This document shows positions 1 through 5,971 of a stretch of DNA of 6,898 nt, in pieces. Below the pieces are notes generated by a model that saw nothing but the letters and a program-made list of their open reading frames with translations, was not told the origin of the DNA and did not search any database. The stretch's first letter is position 1, and each line of letters begins with the position of its first letter. The DNA lies in NCBI GenBank assembly GCA_021839095.1, contig JAKCBU010000058.1:1-6898 (forward strand), read 5' to 3'. The stretch comes from Pseudomonadota bacterium (lineage in GTDB: Bacteria; Pseudomonadota; Gammaproteobacteria; Acidithiobacillales; Acidithiobacillaceae). The position numbers were made by a program, and so were the translations under genes.

Positions 1-655
1 CGGCTCCGGCGCCTGCGGCGAGGCGGTCGCGGGTGGCTTTTCCGCCCCCGACCCCACCCGCCATGGCGAAGCGCAGGGCCTGCTGCGGGGAAAGGTCGGG
101 CAGGGGAATGACTTTGTCGCGGGGAACGAGGCAGGTGAAGCCGCCAACGCCGTAGCTCATGGGGATGAACACCGCGACGCAATCCTCCGGTAAATGGGGG
201 AGCTCGCTGAGACTGTCACGGGTTACCAGACCCACGATGTAGCCCATGTCCCCGCCTTGGCGCACGAGCACGGCGCTACGGAAGCCGCGGTCTGTCCCGC
301 CGAAAAGCAGTCCCACCGTTTCTTGAATGGTGCTGTAGAGACTGTGCAGCACGGGAATGCGTTCCAATACCACATTCAGTCTTTCGAAAATCCAGGCCGT
401 CAGCACATGAGAGGCCAGAAAGCCGACACCCAGAATGGTCAGCAGGGTGAGTAACAAGCCCAAACCGGGGATGTTGATGCCGAAGATCGCGTGGATCGGC
501 GCCTCGAAGAGGTTGTTCAGCCAGCCGCCGATCCACAGCACGACATAGATGGTCAGGCCGATAGGCAGGGAAATGAGCAGGCCCTGAACGAACCACCGGC
601 GCAGGTGGAGGCGTTGCAGTAGGGATTTCTGGACGATAGGGACGGGTAGTGTCAT
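1..655 (-). CDS. DUF502 (COG2928) family inner-membrane protein, partial (C-terminus beyond window)
   Basis: The frame opens at ATG 655-653 and stays open for 218 codons to the window edge, so the stop is not seen. Two hydrophobic segments are visible, at about residues 21-46 (WFVQGLLISLPIGLTIYVVL) and 62-90 (IPGLGLLLTLLTILGVGFLA). They are followed by the DUF502-type motif IPVLHSLYSTIQET at 100-113, a soluble domain containing VAVFIPMSYGVGGFTCLVPR, and the closing LSPQQALRFAMAGGVGGG. This is the usual layout of the family, which is roughly 200-230 residues, so little should be missing. The molecular function of DUF502 proteins is not established; only an inner-membrane location can be inferred. 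There is no upstream in-frame start before the ATG and no clear Shine-Dalgarno sequence. It lies 108 bases downstream of the sigma-54 activator gene, with a candidate promoter between them, so it may be its own transcription unit. Family assignment is confident; function is unknown. Confidence 0.88.
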   Translation of the reverse strand, partial: MTLPVPIVQKSLLQRLHLRRWFVQGLLISLPIGLTIYVVLWIGGWLNNLFEAPIHAIFGINIPGLGLLLTLLTILGVGFLASHVLTAWIFERLNVVLERIPVLHSLYSTIQETVGLLFGGTDRGFRSAVLVRQGGDMGYIVGLVTRDSLSELPHLPEDCVAVFIPMSYGVGGFTCLVPRDKVIPLPDLSPQQALRFAMAGGVGGGKATRDRLAAGAGA

Positions 656-685
656 CGGGCTTTTGACAAGGTCTAAAGTCGAGCC

Positions 686-713
686 AGCATAGCAAGATAA
701 ACGCCGGCGGCAA
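686..713 (-). promoter_or_regulatory. Possible sigma-70 promoter overlapping the sigma-54 candidate
   Basis: On the minus strand, TTGCCG (713-708) and TATGCT (691-686) are separated by 16 bases, giving reasonable -35 and -10 hexamers for the DUF502 gene. The predicted start is close to that of the sigma-54 candidate, and the two elements overlap physically. Overlapping sigma-70/sigma-54 promoters are known for glmY, the target of GlrR in Escherichia coli, but a match of this quality can occur by chance. Confidence 0.28.
691..706 (-). promoter_or_regulatory. Candidate sigma-54 (-24/-12) promoter for the DUF502 gene
   Basis: The minus strand reads CGGCGTTTATCTTGCT. It has the invariant GG and GC dinucleotides exactly 10 bases apart, GGC at the -24 element and a perfect TTGCT at the -12 element. 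The middle of the -24 box (consensus ACG) does not match. The predicted transcription start is near position 680, leaving about 25 bases of leader before the ATG at 655. It sits directly behind the gene for a sigma-54 activator, which makes autonomous regulation of the next gene plausible. This is a pattern match only, without experimental support. Confidence 0.42.
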
Positions 714-721
714 AGCCTCTG

Positions 722-746
722 ACGCGCGTGAGGCTGTACGGCGCGT
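722..746 (-). other. Inverted repeat after the response regulator gene (hairpin without U-tract)
   Basis: ACGCGC (722-727) and GCGCGT (741-746) are perfect inverted copies separated by 13 bases in the gap between the activator gene and the DUF502 gene. The RNA could fold as a 6-bp GC-rich stem, but no run of U follows on the minus strand, so it is not a canonical intrinsic terminator. It may cause pausing or stabilise a 3' end, or be chance. Confidence 0.25.
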
Positions 747-763
747 GGGAAAAGCAGAGCGAG

Positions 764-2149
764 TCATTCTTCATCCCGCTCCTCTTGGCCCTTGAACAGC
801 TGGGGAGCCAGACTGTGCTTGCGCATCAACTTGTAGAGATCCGTGCGATGGCGGCCAGCTATGCGTGCGGCGCGGGAAATATTGCCATCGGTGGCGCGGA
901 GCAGATTTTCCAGATAGCTGCGCTCAAAGGCTGCTTTGGCATCCTGTAAGGGCGGAAAAGCGCTCTGGCCGCCCTGGCGACCGGCGTCGGGGATGGCATC
1001 GGCGGCAACCCAGCCCCTTTCCGTGACCGCGGCGGCAAAGGTGATGGCATTTTCCAGTTCCCGAACGTTGCCCGGCCACGGCCGCTGCATCAGTTTGTCC
1101 AGGGCTTCCGGGCTGAAGCCTTGGATATTGCGATCGAGCCGCTGACTTTCTCGATCCAGGAAATACTGGGCCAGCAGTGGGATATCCTCGGCACGTTCAC
1201 TCAGGCTGGGGACCCGCAGGGGGATGACGTGCAGACGGTAATACAGATCTTCACGAAAGGCGCCGCTGGCGGTAAGGGCGTGAATGTCCTGGTGGGTGGC
1301 GCTGATGACGCGCAAGTTGACGGCGATCTCCGTTTTCGCCCCGACGGGACGCAGAGTGCCTTCCTGCAGGACACGAAGCAATTTGACCTGCAGAGAAAGC
1401 GGCAAATCGGCAATTTCATCCAGAAACAAGGTGCCATTGTCGGCGCTGCGGAGCAGTCCGGTATGGTCCTGGGTGGCGCCGGTGAAGGCGCCCTTGACGT
1501 GGCCAAAGAGTTCGCTCTCGGCCAGTTCGGCCGGAATGGCGCCACAATTGACGGCGACGAAGGGAGCGTCGCCGCGGGGGCTGGCACCATGGATGGCGCG
1601 CGCGACCCGCTCCTTTCCGGACCCGCTTTCGCCAGAAAGGAAAATACTGGCCTGTGAGGGTGCGACGCGGGCGAGTTCGTCCACCAGCGCTGCCATGATC
1701 GGGCTGCGGTGAAGAATGCTCTGCCCGGCCTGGTCGCGTAGCGCGGCGCGTAGTTTGCGGGTCTCCTGCCCGGCACGGCGCTGCGCGAGGGCGGCTCTGG
1801 TGAGCTCCTGCAGTTCTTCGTTGCTGAAGGGTTTGCTGAGGTAACCGAAGGCCTGCGCACGCATGGCGGCCACCGCATTGGGGATGCTGCCATGCGCGGT
1901 GAGCAGGATGACGGGTAGATCGGGATCGCGCATTTGCACTTCTTCCAGCACCATCATGCCATCCATGCCTGGCATGCGCAGGTCGGTAATGACGACATCG
2001 GGCGGGTCATTGCGAAAAATTTGTATGCCCTGCACCGGATCACTGCTGGCCAGGACGCGGTATCCCTCACTCTCGAGCCAGAGACCGAGCAGACGCAGGA
2101 AGTCGGGATCATCGTCCAGGATGAGGATGGTAGGCGTGAGCTTCGACAT
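764..2149 (-). CDS. glrR: Sigma-54-dependent response regulator, GlrR/QseF-like (receiver-AAA+-HTH)
   Basis: This 461-residue protein is a bacterial enhancer-binding protein. The receiver domain (about 6-120) has the acidic pocket D12-D14, phosphoacceptor D56 (in VVITDLRMPG), switch T84 and K106. The AAA+ domain (about 145-375) carries Walker A GESGSGKE (173-180), the sigma-54 contact loop GAFTGA (220-225), Walker B GTLFLDE (239-245), arginine-finger candidates R299 and R305 in FREDLYYRL, and the WPGNVRELENA motif. The C-terminus (about 408-447) is a Fis-type helix-turn-helix, NISRAARIAGRHRTDLYKLM. All key residues are intact, so it should hydrolyse ATP to open sigma-54 promoters when phosphorylated. 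It is the last gene of a kinase-lipoprotein-regulator operon, starting 11 bases after the lipoprotein stop. No clear Shine-Dalgarno sequence precedes the ATG, which suggests coupled translation. The name glrR rests on domain order and operon layout; another NtrC-family regulator remains possible. Confidence 0.95.
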   Translation of the reverse strand: MSKLTPTILILDDDPDFLRLLGLWLESEGYRVLASSDPVQGIQIFRNDPPDVVITDLRMPGMDGMMVLEEVQMRDPDLPVILLTAHGSIPNAVAAMRAQAFGYLSKPFSNEELQELTRAALAQRRAGQETRKLRAALRDQAGQSILHRSPIMAALVDELARVAPSQASIFLSGESGSGKERVARAIHGASPRGDAPFVAVNCGAIPAELAESELFGHVKGAFTGATQDHTGLLRSADNGTLFLDEIADLPLSLQVKLLRVLQEGTLRPVGAKTEIAVNLRVISATHQDIHALTASGAFREDLYYRLHVIPLRVPSLSERAEDIPLLAQYFLDRESQRLDRNIQGFSPEALDKLMQRPWPGNVRELENAITFAAAVTERGWVAADAIPDAGRQGGQSAFPPLQDAKAAFERSYLENLLRATDGNISRAARIAGRHRTDLYKLMRKHSLAPQLFKGQEERDEE

Positions 2150-2160
2150 ATCAGGGCCGT

Positions 2161-2646
2161 TTAAGGATGGGGGTGGTCAAGAGATTTTTCGGCATGGTCG
2201 CGCAGGAGGTTTTCCAGGCGATCCAGCCGCGCTTGTGCCGCTGCGGCTTGCGCTTGTGCGTTTTTGAGGCGAGCATGGCAGGCATCCTGAACGGCGGACC
2301 GTTGTTGCAGTATCCGGATAACGCGGCGCAGGGGGCGTGTCTCGATGGCAGCGTCGCGGTTTTGTGCCGCCAGCGCCAGTTCCCGCGCCGCGTTATCCAG
2401 GGCGGTCGTGTTGAGGTGCTCGCTGCGCAGATATTCATCGGCAAGGGCCACATGGATGCGTGCGCAAGGCGCGGAGGTGGCCGCTCCACAGTGGGCGAGA
2501 TCGTCGAGCAGCGTGTGACGCGTGCCGCTGGGAATGGCTATGGCTGTGGTGGATGGTGCGTGGGGAATGAGCGCGGCACAGGCATTGAGCATTGCGGCGA
2601 GGCTCAGGGCGCTCAAGGCGCGGCCGGTTCGGGCGAGGTGCCGCAT
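2161..2646 (-). CDS. Small lipoprotein of the two-component operon, QseG-like by position
   Basis: The 161-residue product begins with a basic n-region and a hydrophobic stretch (about 9-22) ending in LNAC, a lipobox with Cys23 as the lipidated residue. Asn at -2 is slightly unusual. Alanine at +2 predicts sorting to the outer membrane, facing the periplasm. The mature part is alanine-rich and mostly helical, with Cys53, Cys61 and Cys123 and a likely coiled coil at about 123-152 (ending near RLDRLENLLRDHAEK). The start codon overlaps the kinase stop as TGATG, so translation is probably coupled. The gene sits between a histidine kinase and a sigma-54 regulator, exactly where qseG (yfhG) lies in enterobacteria; QseG there is an outer-membrane lipoprotein that influences the kinase. 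This protein is shorter than E. coli QseG (237 residues, from memory), and homology was not shown here. A role in tuning the kinase is inference from position. Confidence 0.8.
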   Translation of the reverse strand: MRHLARTGRALSALSLAAMLNACAALIPHAPSTTAIAIPSGTRHTLLDDLAHCGAATSAPCARIHVALADEYLRSEHLNTTALDNAARELALAAQNRDAAIETRPLRRVIRILQQRSAVQDACHARLKNAQAQAAAAQARLDRLENLLRDHAEKSLDHPHP

Positions 2647-4130
2647 CAGACGGCCCCGTCGGGGCGTGCGGCGGGCAACCAGATCCCCGCGCAGAGACCG
2701 CCGGTGGGACGGTTTTGCATCCGGATCCAGCCGCCTTGCGCCGCCACCAGTTCGCGGGTGATGGCGAGACCCAGTCCAGTGCCGCGGGGCAGGCTGTTGC
2801 TGACGGGTACCTGGTAGAAGCGTTCGAAGACCCGTTCCAGCAAGGCGTCTGGAATGCCGGGACCATTATCGCTGACGCTAAAAAGCACACCCTGTTGCTG
2901 GGCCTGCGCGCGGACCTCGATCCGCCCGTCCGCCGGACTGTATTTGTGGGCATTGCTGACCAGATTGGTCAGAATTTGCCGCAGTCTCTGGGGGTCTGCA
3001 TGAACGACAAGGTCCTCCACACCAATACAATCCAGGGTCTGCCGCTTTTTGTCAGTGAGCGGCTGCATGCGTTTTTGCAGGTCGATCAGCACTTCGCTCA
3101 CGCTCAGATCCTGGGGCGCGAAATCCAGTGCGCGGGCCTGCAAGGCATGCATGTCGAGCATCTCTTGGATGGCGGCGTATAGCTCTTTCACCTGGCGAGC
3201 AACGATTTCGAGTACTTCCCGTTGTCGCGGCAGCAGCGGGCCGATGCGTTCACTCAAGAGGAGTTCGCTGCCGGAGCGCGCCGACGCCAAGGGGGTTTTC
3301 AGTTCGTGGGACACCTGGCTGAGGAATTCATGGCGCAGGCGTTCCTCCTCCTGTAGCCGCGCCTGCATACTCTCGATACTGCGTGCGAGGTCACGAAGCT
3401 CCCGAGGGCCTTCACTGGCGACGCTGGTGAGTTTGCCGGCACCGATGTCTTCCACCGCACGACGGAAATCCTTCAACGGTCGGGTCAGGGCGGTGGCGGC
3501 CCGCAACGGGATGAGTATGCTCAGCACCGCCGTGATAAAGACGAGCGCATAGAGCAGTTGAACGGCCCGCATGCGCGCGGCGGCGGCGGTTTCGCCTTGC
3601 CGGGCAAGCAGTTTTGCCATCACCTGGTGCACCGCCTGAAATTTCTCTTCGACAGCGATCCTGCTGGTTTGTTGGGCGGCGCTGTTGCCGGGGATCTGCG
3701 CATAGGCGGCCAGGCTGCCCTGTAGCTGCTGCAGAGCGATCGTCAGGGAGGGGTGGTCACGCGTGGCGAGTTGTAGGGCCTGGAGGGCGCTTTCTTCGCG
3801 ATGCACCAATTGGACAAAGGCCTTTTCATAGCCCGCCTGGGGTAGTACCAGAGCGAGTTGACGAAAAAAATCCGCCTGATGCTGGGTGTTTTGCAACTGA
3901 AGCAATCGCTTCTGCAGCGGCAAACCGACCTGGATGAGCGTGTCGCTGCTGTTGCCGAGGGTATGAATGGCACGGACCGCGATGTAGACCACGCCGCCCA
4001 CCAGCAGGAGTATGGTCAGGGCGGCCACCAGCACCCGCCGCGGGATGGAGACGGCTTTGTGATGCTCCCCCGGTGCCGGAAAGGGCGTCTCGCGGTTTAT
4101 GTTTTGTCCTTCCATGAAATTTATCGTCAA
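2646..4130 (-). CDS. glrK: Membrane sensor histidine kinase, GlrK/QseE-like
   Basis: This 494-residue protein has a cytoplasmic N-tail, a first membrane helix (about 33-52), a helical periplasmic sensor region (about 53-189), a second membrane helix (about 190-209) and HAMP (about 210-262). HisKA follows with H275 in SQVSHELKTPLAS, and then HATPase with the N-box around N389/N393 (LTNLVSNAHKYS), G1 DNGPGIP (421-427), F-box FERF (435-438) and G2 GTGLGL (450-455). The ELKT sequence after the histidine fits the E-x-x-T pattern of kinases that also act as phosphatases. It should autophosphorylate in response to an envelope signal and pass the phosphate to D56 of the regulator two genes downstream. 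The chosen start is TTG 4130-4128, because GGAGAGG lies just upstream (4140-4134); the ATG at 4115 has no ribosome site at proper distance. The stop overlaps the lipoprotein start. The symbol is by operon analogy; the kinase class itself is certain. Confidence 0.93.
   Translation of the reverse strand: MTINFMEGQNINRETPFPAPGEHHKAVSIPRRVLVAALTILLLVGGVVYIAVRAIHTLGNSSDTLIQVGLPLQKRLLQLQNTQHQADFFRQLALVLPQAGYEKAFVQLVHREESALQALQLATRDHPSLTIALQQLQGSLAAYAQIPGNSAAQQTSRIAVEEKFQAVHQVMAKLLARQGETAAAARMRAVQLLYALVFITAVLSILIPLRAATALTRPLKDFRRAVEDIGAGKLTSVASEGPRELRDLARSIESMQARLQEEERLRHEFLSQVSHELKTPLASARSGSELLLSERIGPLLPRQREVLEIVARQVKELYAAIQEMLDMHALQARALDFAPQDLSVSEVLIDLQKRMQPLTDKKRQTLDCIGVEDLVVHADPQRLRQILTNLVSNAHKYSPADGRIEVRAQAQQQGVLFSVSDNGPGIPDALLERVFERFYQVPVSNSLPRGTGLGLAITRELVAAQGGWIRMQNRPTGGLCAGIWLPAARPDGAV
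2653..2665 (-). other. Small hairpin just before the lipoprotein start codon
   Basis: GCCCC (2653-2657) and GGGGC (2661-2665) form a perfect 5-bp stem with a 3-base loop in the last kinase codons. It ends 6 bases before the lipoprotein ATG and covers the only G-rich stretch that could serve as its ribosome site. Ribosomes finishing the kinase would melt it, which would make lipoprotein synthesis depend on kinase translation. The element is coding sequence and may be chance. Confidence 0.25.
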
Positions 4131-4133
4131 TCG

Positions 4134-4140
4134 CCTCTCC
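4134..4140 (-). promoter_or_regulatory. Ribosome binding site that decides the TTG start of the kinase
   Basis: The minus strand reads GGAGAGG followed by CGA and then TTG at 4130-4128. The GGAG core is 6 bases from the TTG but 21 bases from the first ATG (4115-4113), which has no Shine-Dalgarno match of its own. This supports TTG initiation and the N-terminus MTINFMEGQ. Confidence 0.65.
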
Positions 4141-4222
4141 GTGTTTTCGGCGTCCGTCGCGCGCGCCTACGTACCGGGTCCCCCAACGTGAGGAGTGTAA
4201 GCGACCAGAGCGTCAAGGCATA

Positions 4223-4242
4223 GTGTAGGGTGTGGGCTACAC
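4223..4242. repeat. Inverted repeat GTGTAG-N8-CTACAC between recN and the kinase operon
   Basis: GTGTAG (4223-4228) and CTACAC (4237-4242) are perfect inverted copies around an 8-base spacer, in the 164-base gap 4131-4294. It is the only clear symmetric element in this gap. It could be an operator for the kinase operon or an RNA stem after recN. There is no U-run after it, so it is not a standard terminator. No good sigma-70 pair and no GG-N10-GC sigma-54 element was found in the gap. A lone TTGACG on the minus strand lacks a correctly spaced -10. Confidence 0.3.
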
Positions 4243-4294
4243 ATGGAACCCGCTTGCGTGGGCGCCTCGTTGCCGGAAGGGCCGTGTGCTGGAT

Positions 4295-5971
4295 TCAGGC
4301 CTCGGTGCTGGCCAGGAGTGCGGCGGCCGCCTGGGTGGCGGCCTCGCTGACTTCAATGCCGCCCAGCATGCGGGCGATTTCCTGTTGACGTGCCGTGCCA
4401 TCCAGGACGTGAATCTCACTCAGGGTTTGTCCGTGGATGACCTGTTTTTCCACTCGCAGATGCCGGTGCCCTTGCGCCGCGACTTGTGCCAGGTGGGTGA
4501 CGCACAGGACCTGCTGGCGCGCACCGAGGCGACGCAGCAGGCGCCCCACCCGTTCGGCGATGGCACCTCCGATGCCGACATCCACTTCGTCGAAGATCAG
4601 CGTGTCGATACGCTCTGGTGCGGCGAGAATGACCTGCAGGGCGAGGCCGATACGCGACAATTCGCCACCGGAGGCGACCTTGGCCAGAGGCTGGGCGGGA
4701 TGGCCGGGATTGGCGGTGATCCAGATTTCCGCCTGATCCCAACCGGTGTCGCGCCAGTGTTTTTCTTCGCCGGCATGGTTGGAGAGGCGTATCTCGATGG
4801 TGGCGTGAGGCATGCCCAGTTGCTGGATTTGCGCGGCGATGGTTTGGGCCAGCGCGTCCCGCCGTTGCTGACGGGCGGTGCTGAGTGCCTCGCTGTGCCG
4901 CGCATACGCCGCCCGGGCGGCGGCCATTTCGTGCTCGGCGGCGCTACGGGCGGCGGCGAGATCTTCGGCTCCCCGCAGTTCCTGGCGCAGGGATTCGCGC
5001 TTGGCGAGCAGGCCAGCCATGTCACAGTGGTGTTTGCGTTGCAGATCCTGCAACAATTGCAGACGTTGAGCGATATTTTCCAGGCGTTCGGGATCGGCTT
5101 CCAGGGCCTCGGCGTAGGCACGCAGACTGGCGATGGCCTCTTCCGTCTGGATCCGGGCGGAATCCAGCAGCTCGTCGCAGTCGCCGAGGCGGGGGTCATG
5201 CGCGCGGGCGATACCGACATGGCGTTGCGCCTCCGCGAGGGCACGGCTGGCAGCGGTGTCTTCCCCGTCCAGTTTGGCAAGGGCCGCCAGCACATTTTCG
5301 CGGAGCTTTTCCACCGCGCCGAGGCGTTGTTCTTCGCTGCGCAGATGTTCCCACTCGCCGATTCGCAGATCGGCAACCTCCAGCTCGTTGAGTTGGAAAC
5401 GCTGCCAATCTTCCTGCGCGTGCTGGCGATTCTGCCGCTCCTGCAGCACGGTATAGCGTTGCACGGATTGTCGCCATTGCCGGTGACTGTCGGCTACGGC
5501 GGTCAGCGCTGTCTCCAAGCCGGCGAAACGGTCGAGCAGATAGAGTTGGCGTTCTGGCTGGAGGAGGTTTTGGTGGGCATGTTGGCCGAACAGCTCGATG
5601 AGGGTTTCGCCAAAGTCTTTCAACTGGCCATGGGTGACACCGCGTCCGTTGATGAAGGCACGACTGCGCCCGTTGCGCTGGATGGTCCGGCGCAGCAGGC
5701 AGACATCATCCGCCTCGATGTCCTGCGCGCGCAGCCATTGGCGCGCGGGATGCTCCGGGCTGAGTGCGACTTCGGCGCTGATTTCCGCCTGTTCCGCGCC
5801 GTGCCGGATATCTGTGGCATGCCCTTTATCGCCCAGCAGCAAGGCGATGGCATCGACCAGAATGGACTTGCCCGCGCCCGTCTCGCCGGTCAGTACGGTC
5901 AGCCCCGCCGTGAAATCGACGCTGACGGTATCGATGAGCGCAAAGTCACGCACTTGCAGGTGGAGCAACAT
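4295..5971 (-). CDS. recN: DNA repair ATPase RecN
   Basis: The 558-residue product matches RecN in length (E. coli 553) and architecture. RecN is a cytoplasmic SMC-like ATPase that acts on DNA double-strand breaks in recombinational repair. The head begins LHLQVRDFALID, with Walker A GETGAGKS (29-36), the RAFINGR segment (104-110) and a Q-loop region GQHAHQNLL (129-137). A long helical coiled coil follows at about 155-385. The second half of the head has the ABC signature SGGELSR (434-440), Walker B TLIFDEVD with D461 and E462, and the switch histidine in VTHLAQ (H493). The start is the ATG at 5971-5969, overlapping the nadK stop as TGATG, with GGAG at 5982-5979 at good spacing. The frame remains open for 157 codons further upstream, but that part lies over nadK and is not RecN-like. 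Cotranscription with nadK is likely. No LexA-type box was recognised near the start. Confidence 0.97.
   Translation of the reverse strand: MLLHLQVRDFALIDTVSVDFTAGLTVLTGETGAGKSILVDAIALLLGDKGHATDIRHGAEQAEISAEVALSPEHPARQWLRAQDIEADDVCLLRRTIQRNGRSRAFINGRGVTHGQLKDFGETLIELFGQHAHQNLLQPERQLYLLDRFAGLETALTAVADSHRQWRQSVQRYTVLQERQNRQHAQEDWQRFQLNELEVADLRIGEWEHLRSEEQRLGAVEKLRENVLAALAKLDGEDTAASRALAEAQRHVGIARAHDPRLGDCDELLDSARIQTEEAIASLRAYAEALEADPERLENIAQRLQLLQDLQRKHHCDMAGLLAKRESLRQELRGAEDLAAARSAAEHEMAAARAAYARHSEALSTARQQRRDALAQTIAAQIQQLGMPHATIEIRLSNHAGEEKHWRDTGWDQAEIWITANPGHPAQPLAKVASGGELSRIGLALQVILAAPERIDTLIFDEVDVGIGGAIAERVGRLLRRLGARQQVLCVTHLAQVAAQGHRHLRVEKQVIHGQTLSEIHVLDGTARQQEIARMLGGIEVSEAATQAAAALLASTEA

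Noticed and set aside
650..668. TGTC-N11-GACA near the DUF502 start codon as a GlrR-type binding site
   Set aside because: The E. coli GlrR site is recalled as TGTC-N10-GACA, so the spacing is off by one. The position also lies downstream of the candidate promoter rather than upstream.
276..767. 163-codon minus-strand open frame overlapping the DUF502 gene
   Set aside because: Its product has no family features, whereas the neighbouring frame from 655 gives a clear DUF502 protein with two membrane segments.
1121..1712. Plus-strand open frames opposite the response regulator AAA+ region
   Set aside because: They are mirror frames of a strongly conserved domain and have no supporting motifs.
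4218..4294. Intrinsic terminator after recN
   Set aside because: Only short GC-rich stems were found, and no run of U follows on the minus strand.
4131..4294. GlmY-like small RNA gene upstream of the kinase
   Set aside because: The gap is short, has no sigma-54 GG-N10-GC element, no good sigma-70 pair and no terminator on the minus strand.
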